Positions 1 to 6,917 of a stretch of 46,099 nucleotides of DNA are shown piece after piece; position 1 is the stretch's first letter, and the number at the start of each line of letters is the position of its first letter. The translations under genes and the position numbers were made by a program. The DNA comes from Patescibacteria group bacterium (lineage in GTDB: Bacteria > Patescibacteriota > Microgenomatia > Daviesbacterales > UBA10151). The notes under the pieces were generated by a model that was given only the letters and a program-made list of their open reading frames with translations, was not told the DNA's origin and searched no databases. Location: positions 1 through 46,099 of the forward strand of contig JAMCSY010000017.1 in NCBI GenBank assembly GCA_023379125.1, written 5' to 3'.

Positions 1-372
1 AGTTTTGTTATCCTGAACTCTCAATTTTGAATTACGTTTTACTATTTCATCAGTTAACACAACTTTAATATGACTAGTTCTTTTCTTATATAATCTCCTA
101 TTACCACGCCCAGCTGGTCTCATTCTTTTCATTGCAAAACCTTGATTAACCTCCAGTGTTTTAAAACTTAGCTGCTCTGTATCTAAATTGACTTGGCGGG
201 CATTAGCCAAAGCTGTTTTGATCGCTTTTTGCAACTGAGGAGCAGCCGCCTTATTCACAAATCTTAATGTTAAAACTGCTTTTTCTGGACTCATACCTCG
301 TACCAAATCTGCTACAAGTTGTAGTTTGCGTTGAGATGTATGAATATTTTTTTGTATTGATATAACTTCCAT
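1..372 (-). CDS. rplV: 50S ribosomal protein L22 (uL22), 3' end cut by window edge
   Basis: Reading the minus strand from an ATG at 372 gives at least 124 codons with no stop before the window edge. The protein starts MEVISIQKNIHTSQRK and contains the L22 core (ARQVNLDTEQ, then an arginine-rich hairpin MKRMRPAGRGNRR that in the family lines the peptide exit tunnel). L22 binds 23S rRNA domains. It is the sixth gene of the rplC-rplD-rplW-rplB-rpsS-rplV run and starts 40 nt after the rpsS stop. Bacterial L22 is usually about 110-115 residues, so a modest C-terminal extension is present and its end is not visible. Confidence 0.93.
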   Translation of the reverse strand, partial: MEVISIQKNIHTSQRKLQLVADLVRGMSPEKAVLTLRFVNKAAAPQLQKAIKTALANARQVNLDTEQLSFKTLEVNQGFAMKRMRPAGRGNRRLYKKRTSHIKVVLTDEIVKRNSKLRVQDNKT

Positions 373-412
373 TATTTTCTTTTATCTCTTTCTTCCTGAA
401 TCATCGGCCTCA

Positions 413-697
413 CTATGTTTTTGCTGTTGATTTCTCTGTCATTTTACCGTGAGTACGAAAAGTTCGAGTTGGAGCAAATTCACCTAGTCTGTGTCCTACC
501 ATAGATTCAGTAATATAAACAGAAATAAAATTTTTGCCATTATGTACTTGAAAAGTTAGTCCCACAAATTCTGGAGCAATCTGACTTGCTCGAGACCAGG
601 TTTTGATTGGGTTACGTCGCCCACCTTGACTTTCTTTTTCTGCTTTTTTTAACAATTTTGGATCTACAAAAGGTCCTTTTTTAATACTTCTTGCCAT
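413..697 (-). CDS. rpsS: 30S ribosomal protein S19 (uS19)
   Basis: The 94-residue product matches S19 in length and sequence, starting [16 protein letters not shown] and carrying the conserved [14 protein letters not shown] and [13 protein letters not shown] segments. S19 sits in the head of the small subunit near S13 and contacts A-site tRNA. The gene follows rplB by 2 nt in the usual S10-operon order. A clear ribosome-binding site (AGGAGAT) lies 6 nt before the ATG, in contrast to the leader-first genes rpsJ, rpsL and rpoC of this window. Confidence 0.96.
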   Translation of the reverse strand: MARSIKKGPFVDPKLLKKAEKESQGGRRNPIKTWSRASQIAPEFVGLTFQVHNGKNFISVYITESMVGHRLGEFAPTRTFRTHGKMTEKSTAKT

Positions 698-699
698 AG

Positions 700-1542
700 T
701 TATCTCCTTTTAATAATCAACTTATCTGAATATTTGCCTGGTTTTCTGGTTTTACCAACTGCCGGTCGACCATATTTAGTCATTGGTTTTTTCCTACCAA
801 CACCAGAACGAGCTTCTCCTCCACCATGAGCATGAGAGCGGGGATCTTGAGCTACTCCTCGCACCGATGGCCTAATTCCCATATGTCTCACCTTACCAGC
901 CTTGCCAATTTTAACATTTTTCCAATCTTCATTACCTAAAATACCAATCGTAGCCATTGACTGCAGAGGAATCATTCTAATTTCCCCTGACGGCATTTTC
1001 AAGTGAGCAAAAGGTGACTGCTTAGCTTGTAAAATTAAACTCGTACCTGCGCTACGACCTATTTGACCTCCTCGGCCAGGAGTCAGTTCAACGTTGTGAA
1101 CTGCTGTACCAATTGGCATATTTTGCAATTTCATTGCGTTACCTAAACGAATTTCATTTTTTTCACTAGAGATAACTTTATCTTTTATCTTGAGTCCTTG
1201 CGGAGCTAGAATATACCGATAATCTCCATCTGGATATTTCACCAAAGCAATATCCACATTCCTGTTAGGATCATATTCTAAAGAAACAACTACACCTTCC
1301 ACATCAAATTTATTACGAGAGAAGTCAATTTGCCGATAGTATCTCTTTTGTCTACCACCTTGATGTCTAACTGTAATCGTCCCGCCAGATCGACCGCTCT
1401 TCTTGGGCAGAATAGCTTTTAAGTTTTTTGGCGCATCTTCATTTTTCCCATAACGGGTGATTTTAGAAGCAAACCTACGTGTTGGTGTTTTTTCCTTGTA
1501 AGCGACTAGCTTAGAGCCTCGCTCATATAAAACCAAAGCCAT
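700..1542 (-). CDS. rplB: 50S ribosomal protein L2 (uL2)
   Basis: A 280-residue L2 of normal length. It has the N-terminal RNA-binding OB-like part ([20 protein letters not shown]), the SH3-like part and the basic C-terminal loop [20 protein letters not shown], which includes the family's conserved histidine near the peptidyl-transferase centre. L2 supports subunit association and peptide-bond formation. It lies 3 nt after rplW and 2 nt before rpsS. A GAGGAG ribosome-binding site precedes the ATG. Nothing abnormal was seen. Confidence 0.97.
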   Translation of the reverse strand: MALVLYERGSKLVAYKEKTPTRRFASKITRYGKNEDAPKNLKAILPKKSGRSGGTITVRHQGGRQKRYYRQIDFSRNKFDVEGVVVSLEYDPNRNVDIALVKYPDGDYRYILAPQGLKIKDKVISSEKNEIRLGNAMKLQNMPIGTAVHNVELTPGRGGQIGRSAGTSLILQAKQSPFAHLKMPSGEIRMIPLQSMATIGILGNEDWKNVKIGKAGKVRHMGIRPSVRGVAQDPRSHAHGGGEARSGVGRKKPMTKYGRPAVGKTRKPGKYSDKLIIKRR

Positions 1543-1545
1543 TGT

Positions 1546-1953
1546 TTATTTTTTCTCCTCTGTTTTTGCTGTTTGTTCAGTATTTTTTTCAATCTTTACT
1601 TTAGTACCCTTGAGCAAGCTCTTTTTTTCTTTAGTTGTCGATTTCTCATCTTTGGCTTCAGTTTTACTTCCCTCCACATCAAAAAGGGCTATTTTTTGGC
1701 CCTTTTTTAATTGAACAAAAGCTTTTTTAAATCCCGAGACTGTATAAAAACCACGCCAATTACGTTGTCTTTTTTGCTCTGATTTAAAGTTAGCAGTTTT
1801 AATACCCACCACCTCAACTCCAAACTGTTTCTCAATAATCTTAGCAATACTTGGCTTTCTAGCTGATTTAGTTACCAAAAAAGTATACCAACCCAAACTG
1901 GCATCTTTCATTGATTTTTCTGAAACAACTGGTTTTTTAATAACTTGAATCAT
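1546..1953 (-). CDS. rplW: 50S ribosomal protein L23 (uL23) with lysine-rich C-terminal extension
   Basis: Residues 1-90 are a normal L23 (MIQVIKKPVVSEKSM, then NWRGFYTVSGFKKAFVQLKKG), which binds 23S rRNA at the tunnel exit and is the docking site for trigger factor and SRP. At 135 residues the protein is about 40 longer than usual. The extra C-terminus is low-complexity and rich in Lys/Glu/Thr. The ATG overlaps the rplD stop by one base (TAATG) with a strong GAGGAGG ribosome-binding site, so translation is probably coupled to rplD. Confidence 0.95.
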   Translation of the reverse strand: MIQVIKKPVVSEKSMKDASLGWYTFLVTKSARKPSIAKIIEKQFGVEVVGIKTANFKSEQKRQRNWRGFYTVSGFKKAFVQLKKGQKIALFDVEGSKTEAKDEKSTTKEKKSLLKGTKVKIEKNTEQTAKTEEKK

Positions 1954-2681
1954 TACTTTTCCTCCTCAGTATTTGCTAACCCTTTTAATCTCTTTTCAAA
2001 ATTCTCAACAGACTTGGCTGTTAAAACTAAAGTTTGCTGCCTGATTATTTCGTAAATACTTGCTTGAGCAGCTGACTTAACTATCACACCAGGAATATTA
2101 CGCACAGCCCGTTGTACGTTTTCCAGGTTTTCATCAGTTACTAAGAGAATATTCTTCTTGCCAATTAATTTTAGCCACTTACCAAATTGATTGGTTTTAC
2201 CAGTTAGCTTATCTACTCCCATCAAACCAATAACTTCTTTTTTACTCTGTTTTTCGGATAAAGCAGTAATCAAGGCTGCTTTTTTCATTTTTTTAGGCAA
2301 GCTTAGACTGACTTTACGTGATTTAGGACCTAAGGCAATACCTCCACCAACAAAGATTGGGGCTCTAATTCCACCATGTCTGGCTCCCCCTGTACCTTTC
2401 TGCCGATATATTTTTCTGGTTGAGCCTTGAACCTCACTTCTGGTTTTAGCATGCGAGTGGTGAGCCAGTTGGTTATTGGTATATATCCTCACAGCTTGGG
2501 CAAGTAGTTGTTTGTTAACTTTTGCTGCAAATATATTTTCTGGGAGGCTCATTTGCTCCTTTTCCTTACCTGCTAGATCAAACATTGGTGCAGAAATTTT
2601 ACTGGGTACTGTTTTTTCTGCTTTGGTTGTTTTTGCAATTTTATTTGCAGTTTCTTTTGTTTTGCTACTTGTTCTAGGCAT
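1953..2681 (-). CDS. rplD: 50S ribosomal protein L4 (uL4) with basic N-terminal extension
   Basis: The 242-residue product contains the L4 core, including the tunnel-loop motif STRKIYRQKGTGGARHG and the SLPKKMKKAALITALSEK helix. L4 folds around 23S rRNA and helps form the exit tunnel; in E. coli it also represses the S10 operon. About 35 residues of Lys/Thr/Ser-rich sequence precede the core, so this N-terminus is longer than usual. The ATG overlaps the end of rplC by 8 nt (ATGCCTAG) behind a GAGGAGG site, implying translational coupling. Confidence 0.95.
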   Translation of the reverse strand: MPRTSSKTKETANKIAKTTKAEKTVPSKISAPMFDLAGKEKEQMSLPENIFAAKVNKQLLAQAVRIYTNNQLAHHSHAKTRSEVQGSTRKIYRQKGTGGARHGGIRAPIFVGGGIALGPKSRKVSLSLPKKMKKAALITALSEKQSKKEVIGLMGVDKLTGKTNQFGKWLKLIGKKNILLVTDENLENVQRAVRNIPGVIVKSAAQASIYEIIRQQTLVLTAKSVENFEKRLKGLANTEEEK

Positions 2682-3450
2682 TTTCTACTACCTCCTCACT
2701 ATTTTCTACTGAAGCTTCTTCTGTCTTAGTTTGATCCTCTGCTGACTCAACGGGAGTTGTCTGTTTTGTCTCTTCTGCTTCTTCATCAACTTTTTCCTCT
2801 GGTGGAGGAGTATAACCCTTGATTTTACCTAACTTTTCTATCATCACTATCGTCCCACTAGCACCAGGGATACCACCCTTAATCACTAGTAAGTTATTTT
2901 TACGATCAACTTCAATAACTTCTAAATTGCGCACAGTTGCTTGGGTATTTCCCATATGACCAGCCATTTTTTTACCTTTATATACCAAACCAGGAGTAGT
3001 TCCTGAGCCAATTGAACCAGGCGCTCGATGGCGGTCTGATTGACCATGTGTTTTGGGCCCACCATGAAAACCCCAACGTCTCACTCCTCCCTGAAAACCC
3101 TTCCCTTTGGAAATACCAGTTACCTTAACACTATCTCCTTTGGTAAAAACTTCATTAACTTTTATTTCCTGACCCAACTTAGCACTTACCTCATCAACTC
3201 TAACTTCTTTTAACCAACCTACCTTTTGGTTTGTGCCAGCTTTTTTCAAGTGACCAATTTGTGGCTTTTTAACACTTTTTTTAGACCCTAAGCCTAGTTG
3301 TAAAGCTTTATAGCCATCTTTACTATCATCAGTCTTAACCTGGGTGATTAGATTGGGCTGGATTTTTATCACAGTTGCCCCCACCCTTCTCCCACGGGCG
3401 TCATATGTTGAAGTCATTCCCTTTTTAAAACCAAATAAACTGTTGATCAT
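2674..3450 (-). CDS. rplC: 50S ribosomal protein L3 (uL3) with acidic C-terminal tail
   Basis: Residues 1-210 are L3 (MINSLFGFKKGMTSTYDARG; the RWGFHGGPKTHGQSDRHRAPGS region; MAGHMGNTQATVRN), which reaches towards the peptidyl-transferase centre. The total of 258 residues includes roughly 45 extra C-terminal residues that are almost all Glu, Thr, Ser, Val and Lys. It is the first gene of the split S10 operon here: rpsJ, normally directly upstream, lies about 2.9 kb away. No ribosome-binding site precedes the ATG. An 8-bp hairpin sits there instead, and a separate promoter lies about 150 nt upstream. Confidence 0.95.
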   Translation of the reverse strand: MINSLFGFKKGMTSTYDARGRRVGATVIKIQPNLITQVKTDDSKDGYKALQLGLGSKKSVKKPQIGHLKKAGTNQKVGWLKEVRVDEVSAKLGQEIKVNEVFTKGDSVKVTGISKGKGFQGGVRRWGFHGGPKTHGQSDRHRAPGSIGSGTTPGLVYKGKKMAGHMGNTQATVRNLEVIEVDRKNNLLVIKGGIPGASGTIVMIEKLGKIKGYTPPPEEKVDEEAEETKQTTPVESAEDQTKTEEASVENSEEVVENA

Positions 3451-3456
3451 TTTTTG

Positions 3457-3486
3457 CCAAGAAAAAGAGCCAGCCCAATTTCTTGG
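3457..3486 (-). promoter_or_regulatory. Hairpin directly before the rplC start codon
   Basis: On the minus strand CCAAGAAA and TTTCTTGG form a perfect 8-bp inverted repeat with a 14-nt loop, ending 6 nt before the rplC ATG where a ribosome-binding site would be expected. A frame open for about 31 codons, without a standard start codon, runs through the hairpin and stops at a TGA overlapping the rplC ATG (ATGA). This is compatible with translational control of the L3 operon, but function is inferred only from position. Confidence 0.5.
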
Positions 3487-3599
3487 TACTGACTCAGTAT
3501 TTCGCTTTCAATCGCCGTATCTTTTAAAATCCGACGTGCGATCTACTGAAATTTAATAATCTTTTGACTAAATTCCAACCACTTGCATGGTTAAAAGAG

Positions 3600-3629
3600 A
3601 TTTTAGCATGAAGTGAGGCTAGATTGCAA
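3600..3629 (-). promoter_or_regulatory. Promoter for the rplC operon
   Basis: On the minus strand a -35 box TTGCAA (3624-3629) and a -10 box TAAAAT (3600-3605), preceded by TGC as in extended -10 promoters, are separated by 18 nt. Transcription would start near 3592 and give a leader of about 140 nt. The promoter lies just after the stop of the 96-residue gene, so rplC-rplV can be transcribed independently of rpsJ and of the Hsp70 block. Confidence 0.65.
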
Positions 3630-3661
3630 GCAGCGGTGGAAAATTCTCTGAAACAATCCTA

Positions 3662-3952
3662 CTAATCGTAATAAAGTCTATAACCAGATTTACTAAGATC
3701 GATTTTTAGTGGAGGTGCTATTTTGCTATCTCGCCAAAACGGGCGGATGCCTATACCAAACAAATCACTCAATATTGGTACTAAAACTGGACGACGGAAG
3801 TACCAGGCAGCAATTTCTGCCTCCAACTGATCAAAGGAAGCTTGATTCACTAAGCTACAAAGTTCATTACTAAAAGCAGTTTGCTCCTGACGTCTGATAT
3901 CTTCATTAGTTCTAACAAATAGAGATCTAATTGAGGCAAGCTGTTCCATCAT
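3662..3952 (-). CDS. Hypothetical protein (96 aa) downstream of the Hsp70-like gene
   Basis: I do not recognise this family. The product is soluble-looking, with a helical, charged N-terminal half (EDIRRQEQTAFSNELCSLVNQ) and a more hydrophobic middle (FRRPVLVPILSDLFGIGIRP). It starts 21 nt after the Hsp70 stop on the same strand, so the two probably form a short operon under the Hsp70 promoter. A co-chaperone or substrate adaptor would be a guess from context only. Two ATGs are in tandem at the start; no strong ribosome-binding site decides between them. Confidence 0.6.
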   Translation of the reverse strand: MMEQLASIRSLFVRTNEDIRRQEQTAFSNELCSLVNQASFDQLEAEIAAWYFRRPVLVPILSDLFGIGIRPFWRDSKIAPPLKIDLSKSGYRLYYD

Positions 3953-3973
3953 ATCTTCAGATCTGAATACATA

Positions 3974-5380
3974 TTATTCTAAAACCAACCCCGCTGCAAT
4001 AGAAGTGAAGGTCTCAAAAATAGTAATTTTTTCCTGATTAAAAACATCGGCCAACATTTGTTCAATCGCTGGAATAAGTGAGGAACCACCAGTTCTAACT
4101 ACTTGATCAATTTGTTCTGGTTGAAGATTAGCCTTTTGTAGAGTCTTAATCACCACATCTTTTACCTCAACTACTCTTGGTAAAATAATTTGTTCAAACT
4201 CCTCTCTGGTAATTGGCATCTTCAAATCAATTGGGCCATTATGAAAAACAATCACTGATTGATCTTTTTCTGATAATTCTTTCTTCGCTTGCTCAATTGC
4301 CTCATAAATTTCAAAGCCTAAATTAGATTTAATCAGATGAGTCAGCCTGATTATTGCCTGAGGATCAGTATTTTTATAGGTAACTCGATCAAGCAGATTC
4401 ATCGTATCTGGATTATTTAAGTTGGGAATACTGTACCAAGATTGTAGTGAGTGATAAAGATGAATAGGCATTTCCAGCTGGAAATCTCCCCATCTAGTTT
4501 TGCAGCCGAAATAATCCCAGAGTTTGGCTTGCATAATATCTGCATTGAGCAAATCTCCACCAATATAAACTCCATCACTGGCCAAAACCTGAAAATTGGC
4601 ACCTGTTTTGATAATTGCAGTATCTAAAGTCCCTCCACCAAAATCAAAAATAAAGACAATCTGCTCCTGCTTATTAGTAGTGGCAAATTGTCTAGCAGCA
4701 GCGACTGGTTCAAATTCAAATTTTAATTTCTTAATCCCAGCGTGCCTAATAGCTACTGCTAACCTGGATTGTGCTTTTTGGTCAATGAGTGGATCTTCAG
4801 AAAAATAAACCGGTCGGCCAATTACCATCTCTTCAATATTCTCACCAAGCTGTTTTTGGGCTATTTGTTTAATATCAGATATAAATAGAGCAACCAGTTC
4901 CTCAACTGTAAAGAATTTGCCAAAAATTGTTGTTCCTTTATAGCTTGTGCGCAGAGCGGATTTTAGAGCTTGCAATAAGCGGCCAGTCCCATAATCAACT
5001 TCTTCAAACCATTCTGGTTCAGCAACAGTTCTGGCTTCCACCATATCCCTCATCCTAATCCACCTGCCAGTAAAAATTCTCCGCCTGATCCCCGGATGAC
5101 GATTGGTATTTTCCTGTAAATATTCTTGAACAGCCATCTGGCCGACTAAAGTTCTAAATTGACCTTCCCATTGGATATCTTCTGTTTTAAATACTTGGGT
5201 TATCTGGCGCATTTTGGGCATTTTTTTGTTGTACACCAGATTTCTTCTATAGAAAAACAACATCGAACGAACCACTCGCGGATCGGTGGCTAATTGATCA
5301 ATCGGCAAAACAACTGCCTGACCATTTTGCACGACTGAAATTGAACTATTAGTTGTCCCAAAATCTAAACCAACTTTCAT
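3974..5380 (-). CDS. YegD-type Hsp70-like ATPase without substrate-binding domain
   Basis: The 468-residue protein has the actin/Hsp70 ATPase motifs: phosphate-1 GLDFGTTNSS at about residues 4-13, phosphate-2 IFDFGGGTLD near 243, and the adenosine motif VVRTGGSSLIPA near 424. It ends there, so the DnaK-type C-terminal substrate-binding domain is absent. Length and layout resemble E. coli YegD rather than DnaK. Cytoplasmic location and a chaperone-like ATPase role are inferred from the family. It lies between rpsJ and rplC with its own promoter inside an inverted repeat. Whether it acts on ribosome assembly is unknown. Confidence 0.88.
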   Translation of the reverse strand: MKVGLDFGTTNSSISVVQNGQAVVLPIDQLATDPRVVRSMLFFYRRNLVYNKKMPKMRQITQVFKTEDIQWEGQFRTLVGQMAVQEYLQENTNRHPGIRRRIFTGRWIRMRDMVEARTVAEPEWFEEVDYGTGRLLQALKSALRTSYKGTTIFGKFFTVEELVALFISDIKQIAQKQLGENIEEMVIGRPVYFSEDPLIDQKAQSRLAVAIRHAGIKKLKFEFEPVAAARQFATTNKQEQIVFIFDFGGGTLDTAIIKTGANFQVLASDGVYIGGDLLNADIMQAKLWDYFGCKTRWGDFQLEMPIHLYHSLQSWYSIPNLNNPDTMNLLDRVTYKNTDPQAIIRLTHLIKSNLGFEIYEAIEQAKKELSEKDQSVIVFHNGPIDLKMPITREEFEQIILPRVVEVKDVVIKTLQKANLQPEQIDQVVRTGGSSLIPAIEQMLADVFNQEKITIFETFTSIAAGLVLE

Positions 5381-5387
5381 ATATATC

Positions 5388-5442
5388 TGGACTTTTTTGA
5401 CTAGCCATAACTGTTATTAAATCTGAGCTACAAAAAGTCCAA
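5388..5442 (-). promoter_or_regulatory. Hsp70 promoter framed by an inverted repeat (candidate operator)
   Basis: On the minus strand a -35 box TTGGAC (5437-5442) and a -10 box TAATAA (5414-5419) are 17 nt apart. The -35 overlaps one arm of an inverted repeat, TGGACTTTTTG (5431-5441). The other arm, CAAAAAAGTCCA (5388-5399), lies after the expected transcription start and 7 nt before the ATG. The spacer is 31 nt. The same layout, with near-identical arms, occurs at 29002-29056, which suggests a shared regulator. Confidence 0.55.
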
Positions 5443-5507
5443 TGCTTTACTTTTACTGGTATTTAGTATATTTTTCTAAATAGCTGAAAAAGTTTTATTA
5501 CCCCATT

Positions 5508-5528
5508 AAAAAACCCGCTTACGCGGGT
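5508..5528 (-). terminator. Intrinsic terminator reading leftward between rpsJ and the Hsp70 gene
   Basis: On the minus strand ACCCGC-GTAA-GCGGGT forms a 6-bp GC-rich hairpin followed at once by a run of Ts. It would stop transcripts that come from rpsJ and pass antisense through the plus-strand membrane gene, separating rpsJ from the rest of the S10 genes. Confidence 0.75.
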
Positions 5529-5604
5529 CCTTTACTTATTTGCCTCCTTGCGGGGCTTCAAAAATAAACCTTAATTTTCGTTTTAGTTTAAACACAGCTT
5601 GGAT

Positions 5605-6357
5605 ATGTTAAATCAGATATTGGAAGAAGTCAATAGACAGCAATTAGAATACATGCTAGAATTTTTGACAATGAGTCTACCCGAACAAGATTTCCGCCAA
5701 AGACGTGATGAAATTCTTGAACAACTCTCCACAGATCCTTTATCAGCTAAACCCGCCCATCAAGTAGCTGCAGAATTGATGAGTTTGGTGGAAAAAACTG
5801 GATTTGAGGATAGACCTGAATTATGGCTTCCTTGGACTGATACCAGTAAAATTCCAACCAAATTTAACCCTAGACAAATATTAGCTGATAAATTGCACTG
5901 TTTTTCTAACAATTTAAAACAGATCGAGCTACCTAAGCTCACTATCCCAACTAATCTTCTTAAAAAAAATGCTAGTGATTTGTTGCTATATGGTTCACTA
6001 ATAGGTATCCTGGCAGGTGGTACTGGAGCATATGTGACTGAAACCAATGGCAATGCCTTTATAAATGAGCAGGCAGACAGAATGGTTGCTGCCAAGGTTG
6101 AACAGGTTTATCCACAACCACTAAAGCTAGAGGACGCATCCAATCCCGAACAAGTCAGAGAATATCAAAGCTATCTGCGTTTTAAATCTGACTTACGACA
6201 ACAGTATACAACACAAGTAGCAAGTGAAAATCCAGATCTGAGTACACCATTTTTTATTGGAATTACCGCCGTCTTAGTTAGTGATCTAACTGGAACTATA
6301 TGTTTTCTTATACAGCAAGGCCACGATAAACAAGAAATAAATAATCTCTTCCCTTAG
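5605..6357 (+). CDS. Hypothetical two-TM membrane protein
   Basis: An unrecognised protein of about 250 residues on the plus strand between rpsJ and the Hsp70 gene. The N-terminal half is soluble and helical (EEVNRQQLEYMLEFL; RQRRDEILEQL). A glycine-rich hydrophobic segment lies near residues 128-146 (LLLYGSLIGILAGGTGAYV) and a second near 216-236 (FFIGITAVLVSDLTGTICFLI), with about 70 polar residues between them. ATG 5605 was preferred over an in-frame TTG at 5599; neither has a good ribosome-binding site. It is transcribed against its neighbours, ends 25 nt before the rpsJ stop and looks like an insertion into the S10 operon. Confidence 0.65.
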   Translation: MLNQILEEVNRQQLEYMLEFLTMSLPEQDFRQRRDEILEQLSTDPLSAKPAHQVAAELMSLVEKTGFEDRPELWLPWTDTSKIPTKFNPRQILADKLHCFSNNLKQIELPKLTIPTNLLKKNASDLLLYGSLIGILAGGTGAYVTETNGNAFINEQADRMVAAKVEQVYPQPLKLEDASNPEQVREYQSYLRFKSDLRQQYTTQVASENPDLSTPFFIGITAVLVSDLTGTICFLIQQGHDKQEINNLFP

Positions 6358-6382
6358 TAGAAAAAATGGAGAAGCTAGCAAG

Positions 6383-6691
6383 TCACATCTTGACTTCAAT
6401 GTCCACTCCTGCAGGTAATTCTAAATGCATTAGTGAATCGATTGTTTTATCTGTAGGTTCAACAATTTCCACTAATCTTTTGTGAGTTTTCAGTTCAAAA
6501 GTTTCTTGTGAGTTTTTATCAGTAAAAGGAGACCTGGGTACAGTAAATCTTTCGTTTTTAGTAGGAAGAGGAATTGGTCCGACAATTTTGGCACCAGTCC
6601 GCAACGCAGTATCCAAAAGCTGCTCAGTCGTGGTATCTAAGACTCGATGGTCATAACTTTTTAGTTTAATTCTAATTCTACCTTTTGCCAT
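6383..6691 (-). CDS. rpsJ: 30S ribosomal protein S10 (uS10)
   Basis: The 102-residue product is a standard S10 ([40 protein letters not shown]), part of the 30S head and, as NusE, of NusB-containing antitermination complexes. It normally begins the S10 operon; here it is cut off from rplC by three unrelated genes and a terminator. No Shine-Dalgarno sequence precedes the ATG. Instead a long hairpin and a five-codon ORF lie in the leader, after the tuf terminator. No clear separate promoter was found, so it may depend on read-through from tuf. Confidence 0.96.
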   Translation of the reverse strand: MAKGRIRIKLKSYDHRVLDTTTEQLLDTALRTGAKIVGPIPLPTKNERFTVPRSPFTDKNSQETFELKTHKRLVEIVEPTDKTIDSLMHLELPAGVDIEVKM

Positions 6692-6699
6692 AAGTTTAA

Positions 6700-6759
6700 T
6701 CAGACAAATTCGGACATATCTTTTAATTATTTACAACGCGTTACTGCCGAATTGTCTGA
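6700..6759 (-). promoter_or_regulatory. rpsJ leader hairpin containing the ATGTCC mini-ORF
   Basis: On the minus strand the arms at 6747-6759 (TCAGACAATTCGG) and 6700-6713 (CCGAATTTGTCTGA) pair over 13 bp with one bulged base. The 3' arm ends 8 nt before the rpsJ ATG. Inside it lies ATG TCC GAA TTT GTC TGA, a five-codon ORF encoding MSEFV at 6700-6717. Similar ATGTCC elements sit before rpsL and rpoC. The 5' arm overlaps the end of an upstream 25-codon ORF. A translational control element is inferred. Confidence 0.55.
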
Positions 6760-6818
6760 CATATACCTTTCTTCTCTTCAATTAAGTCTTTTTCTGCTTC
6801 AAAAATCATCTTAAACAT
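6741..6818 (-). CDS. Possible 25-codon leader peptide upstream of rpsJ
   Basis: An ATG at 6818 opens 25 sense codons ending at TAA 6741-6743. The peptide begins MFKMIFEAEKDLIEEKK and ends GICQTIRQ. A possible ribosome-binding site (AGGAAAG) lies about 7 nt upstream. The last codons are the 5' arm of the rpsJ leader hairpin, so ribosomes translating it would open the structure next to the rpsJ start. It is short enough to be chance; there is no homology evidence. Confidence 0.35.
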   Translation of the reverse strand: MFKMIFEAEKDLIEEKKGICQTIRQ

Positions 6819-6848
6819 CTTCAACTTTCCTACTGTTAATGTGCTATC

Positions 6849-6890
6849 TTTTTTATCCCTAGCGGATAAAAAAGAGGCTCACGCCTCTTT
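6849..6890 (-). terminator. tuf terminator with an overlapping second palindrome
   Basis: On the minus strand AAAGAGGC-GTGA-GCCTCTTT (6871-6890) is a perfect 8-bp hairpin running into a T-tract, 27 nt after the tuf stop. The T-tract is itself half of an 11-bp inverted repeat (CTTTTTTATCC and its mate, 6849-6873). The two hairpins cannot both form fully, so termination may be incomplete and allow read-through into rpsJ. Confidence 0.8.
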
Positions 6891-6917
6891 AGTTAATACT
6901 AAGTTTTAATCACTTTA

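Noticed and set aside
4596-4808. Plus-strand open frame inside the Hsp70 gene, and similar frames inside tuf, rpoB, rpoC and ftsK
   Set aside because: They lie wholly within clearly conserved genes on the other strand and have no recognisable product.
5508-5528. Terminator for a plus-strand transcript
   Set aside because: The T-tract lies on the minus-strand side of the hairpin, and there is no plus-strand gene upstream.
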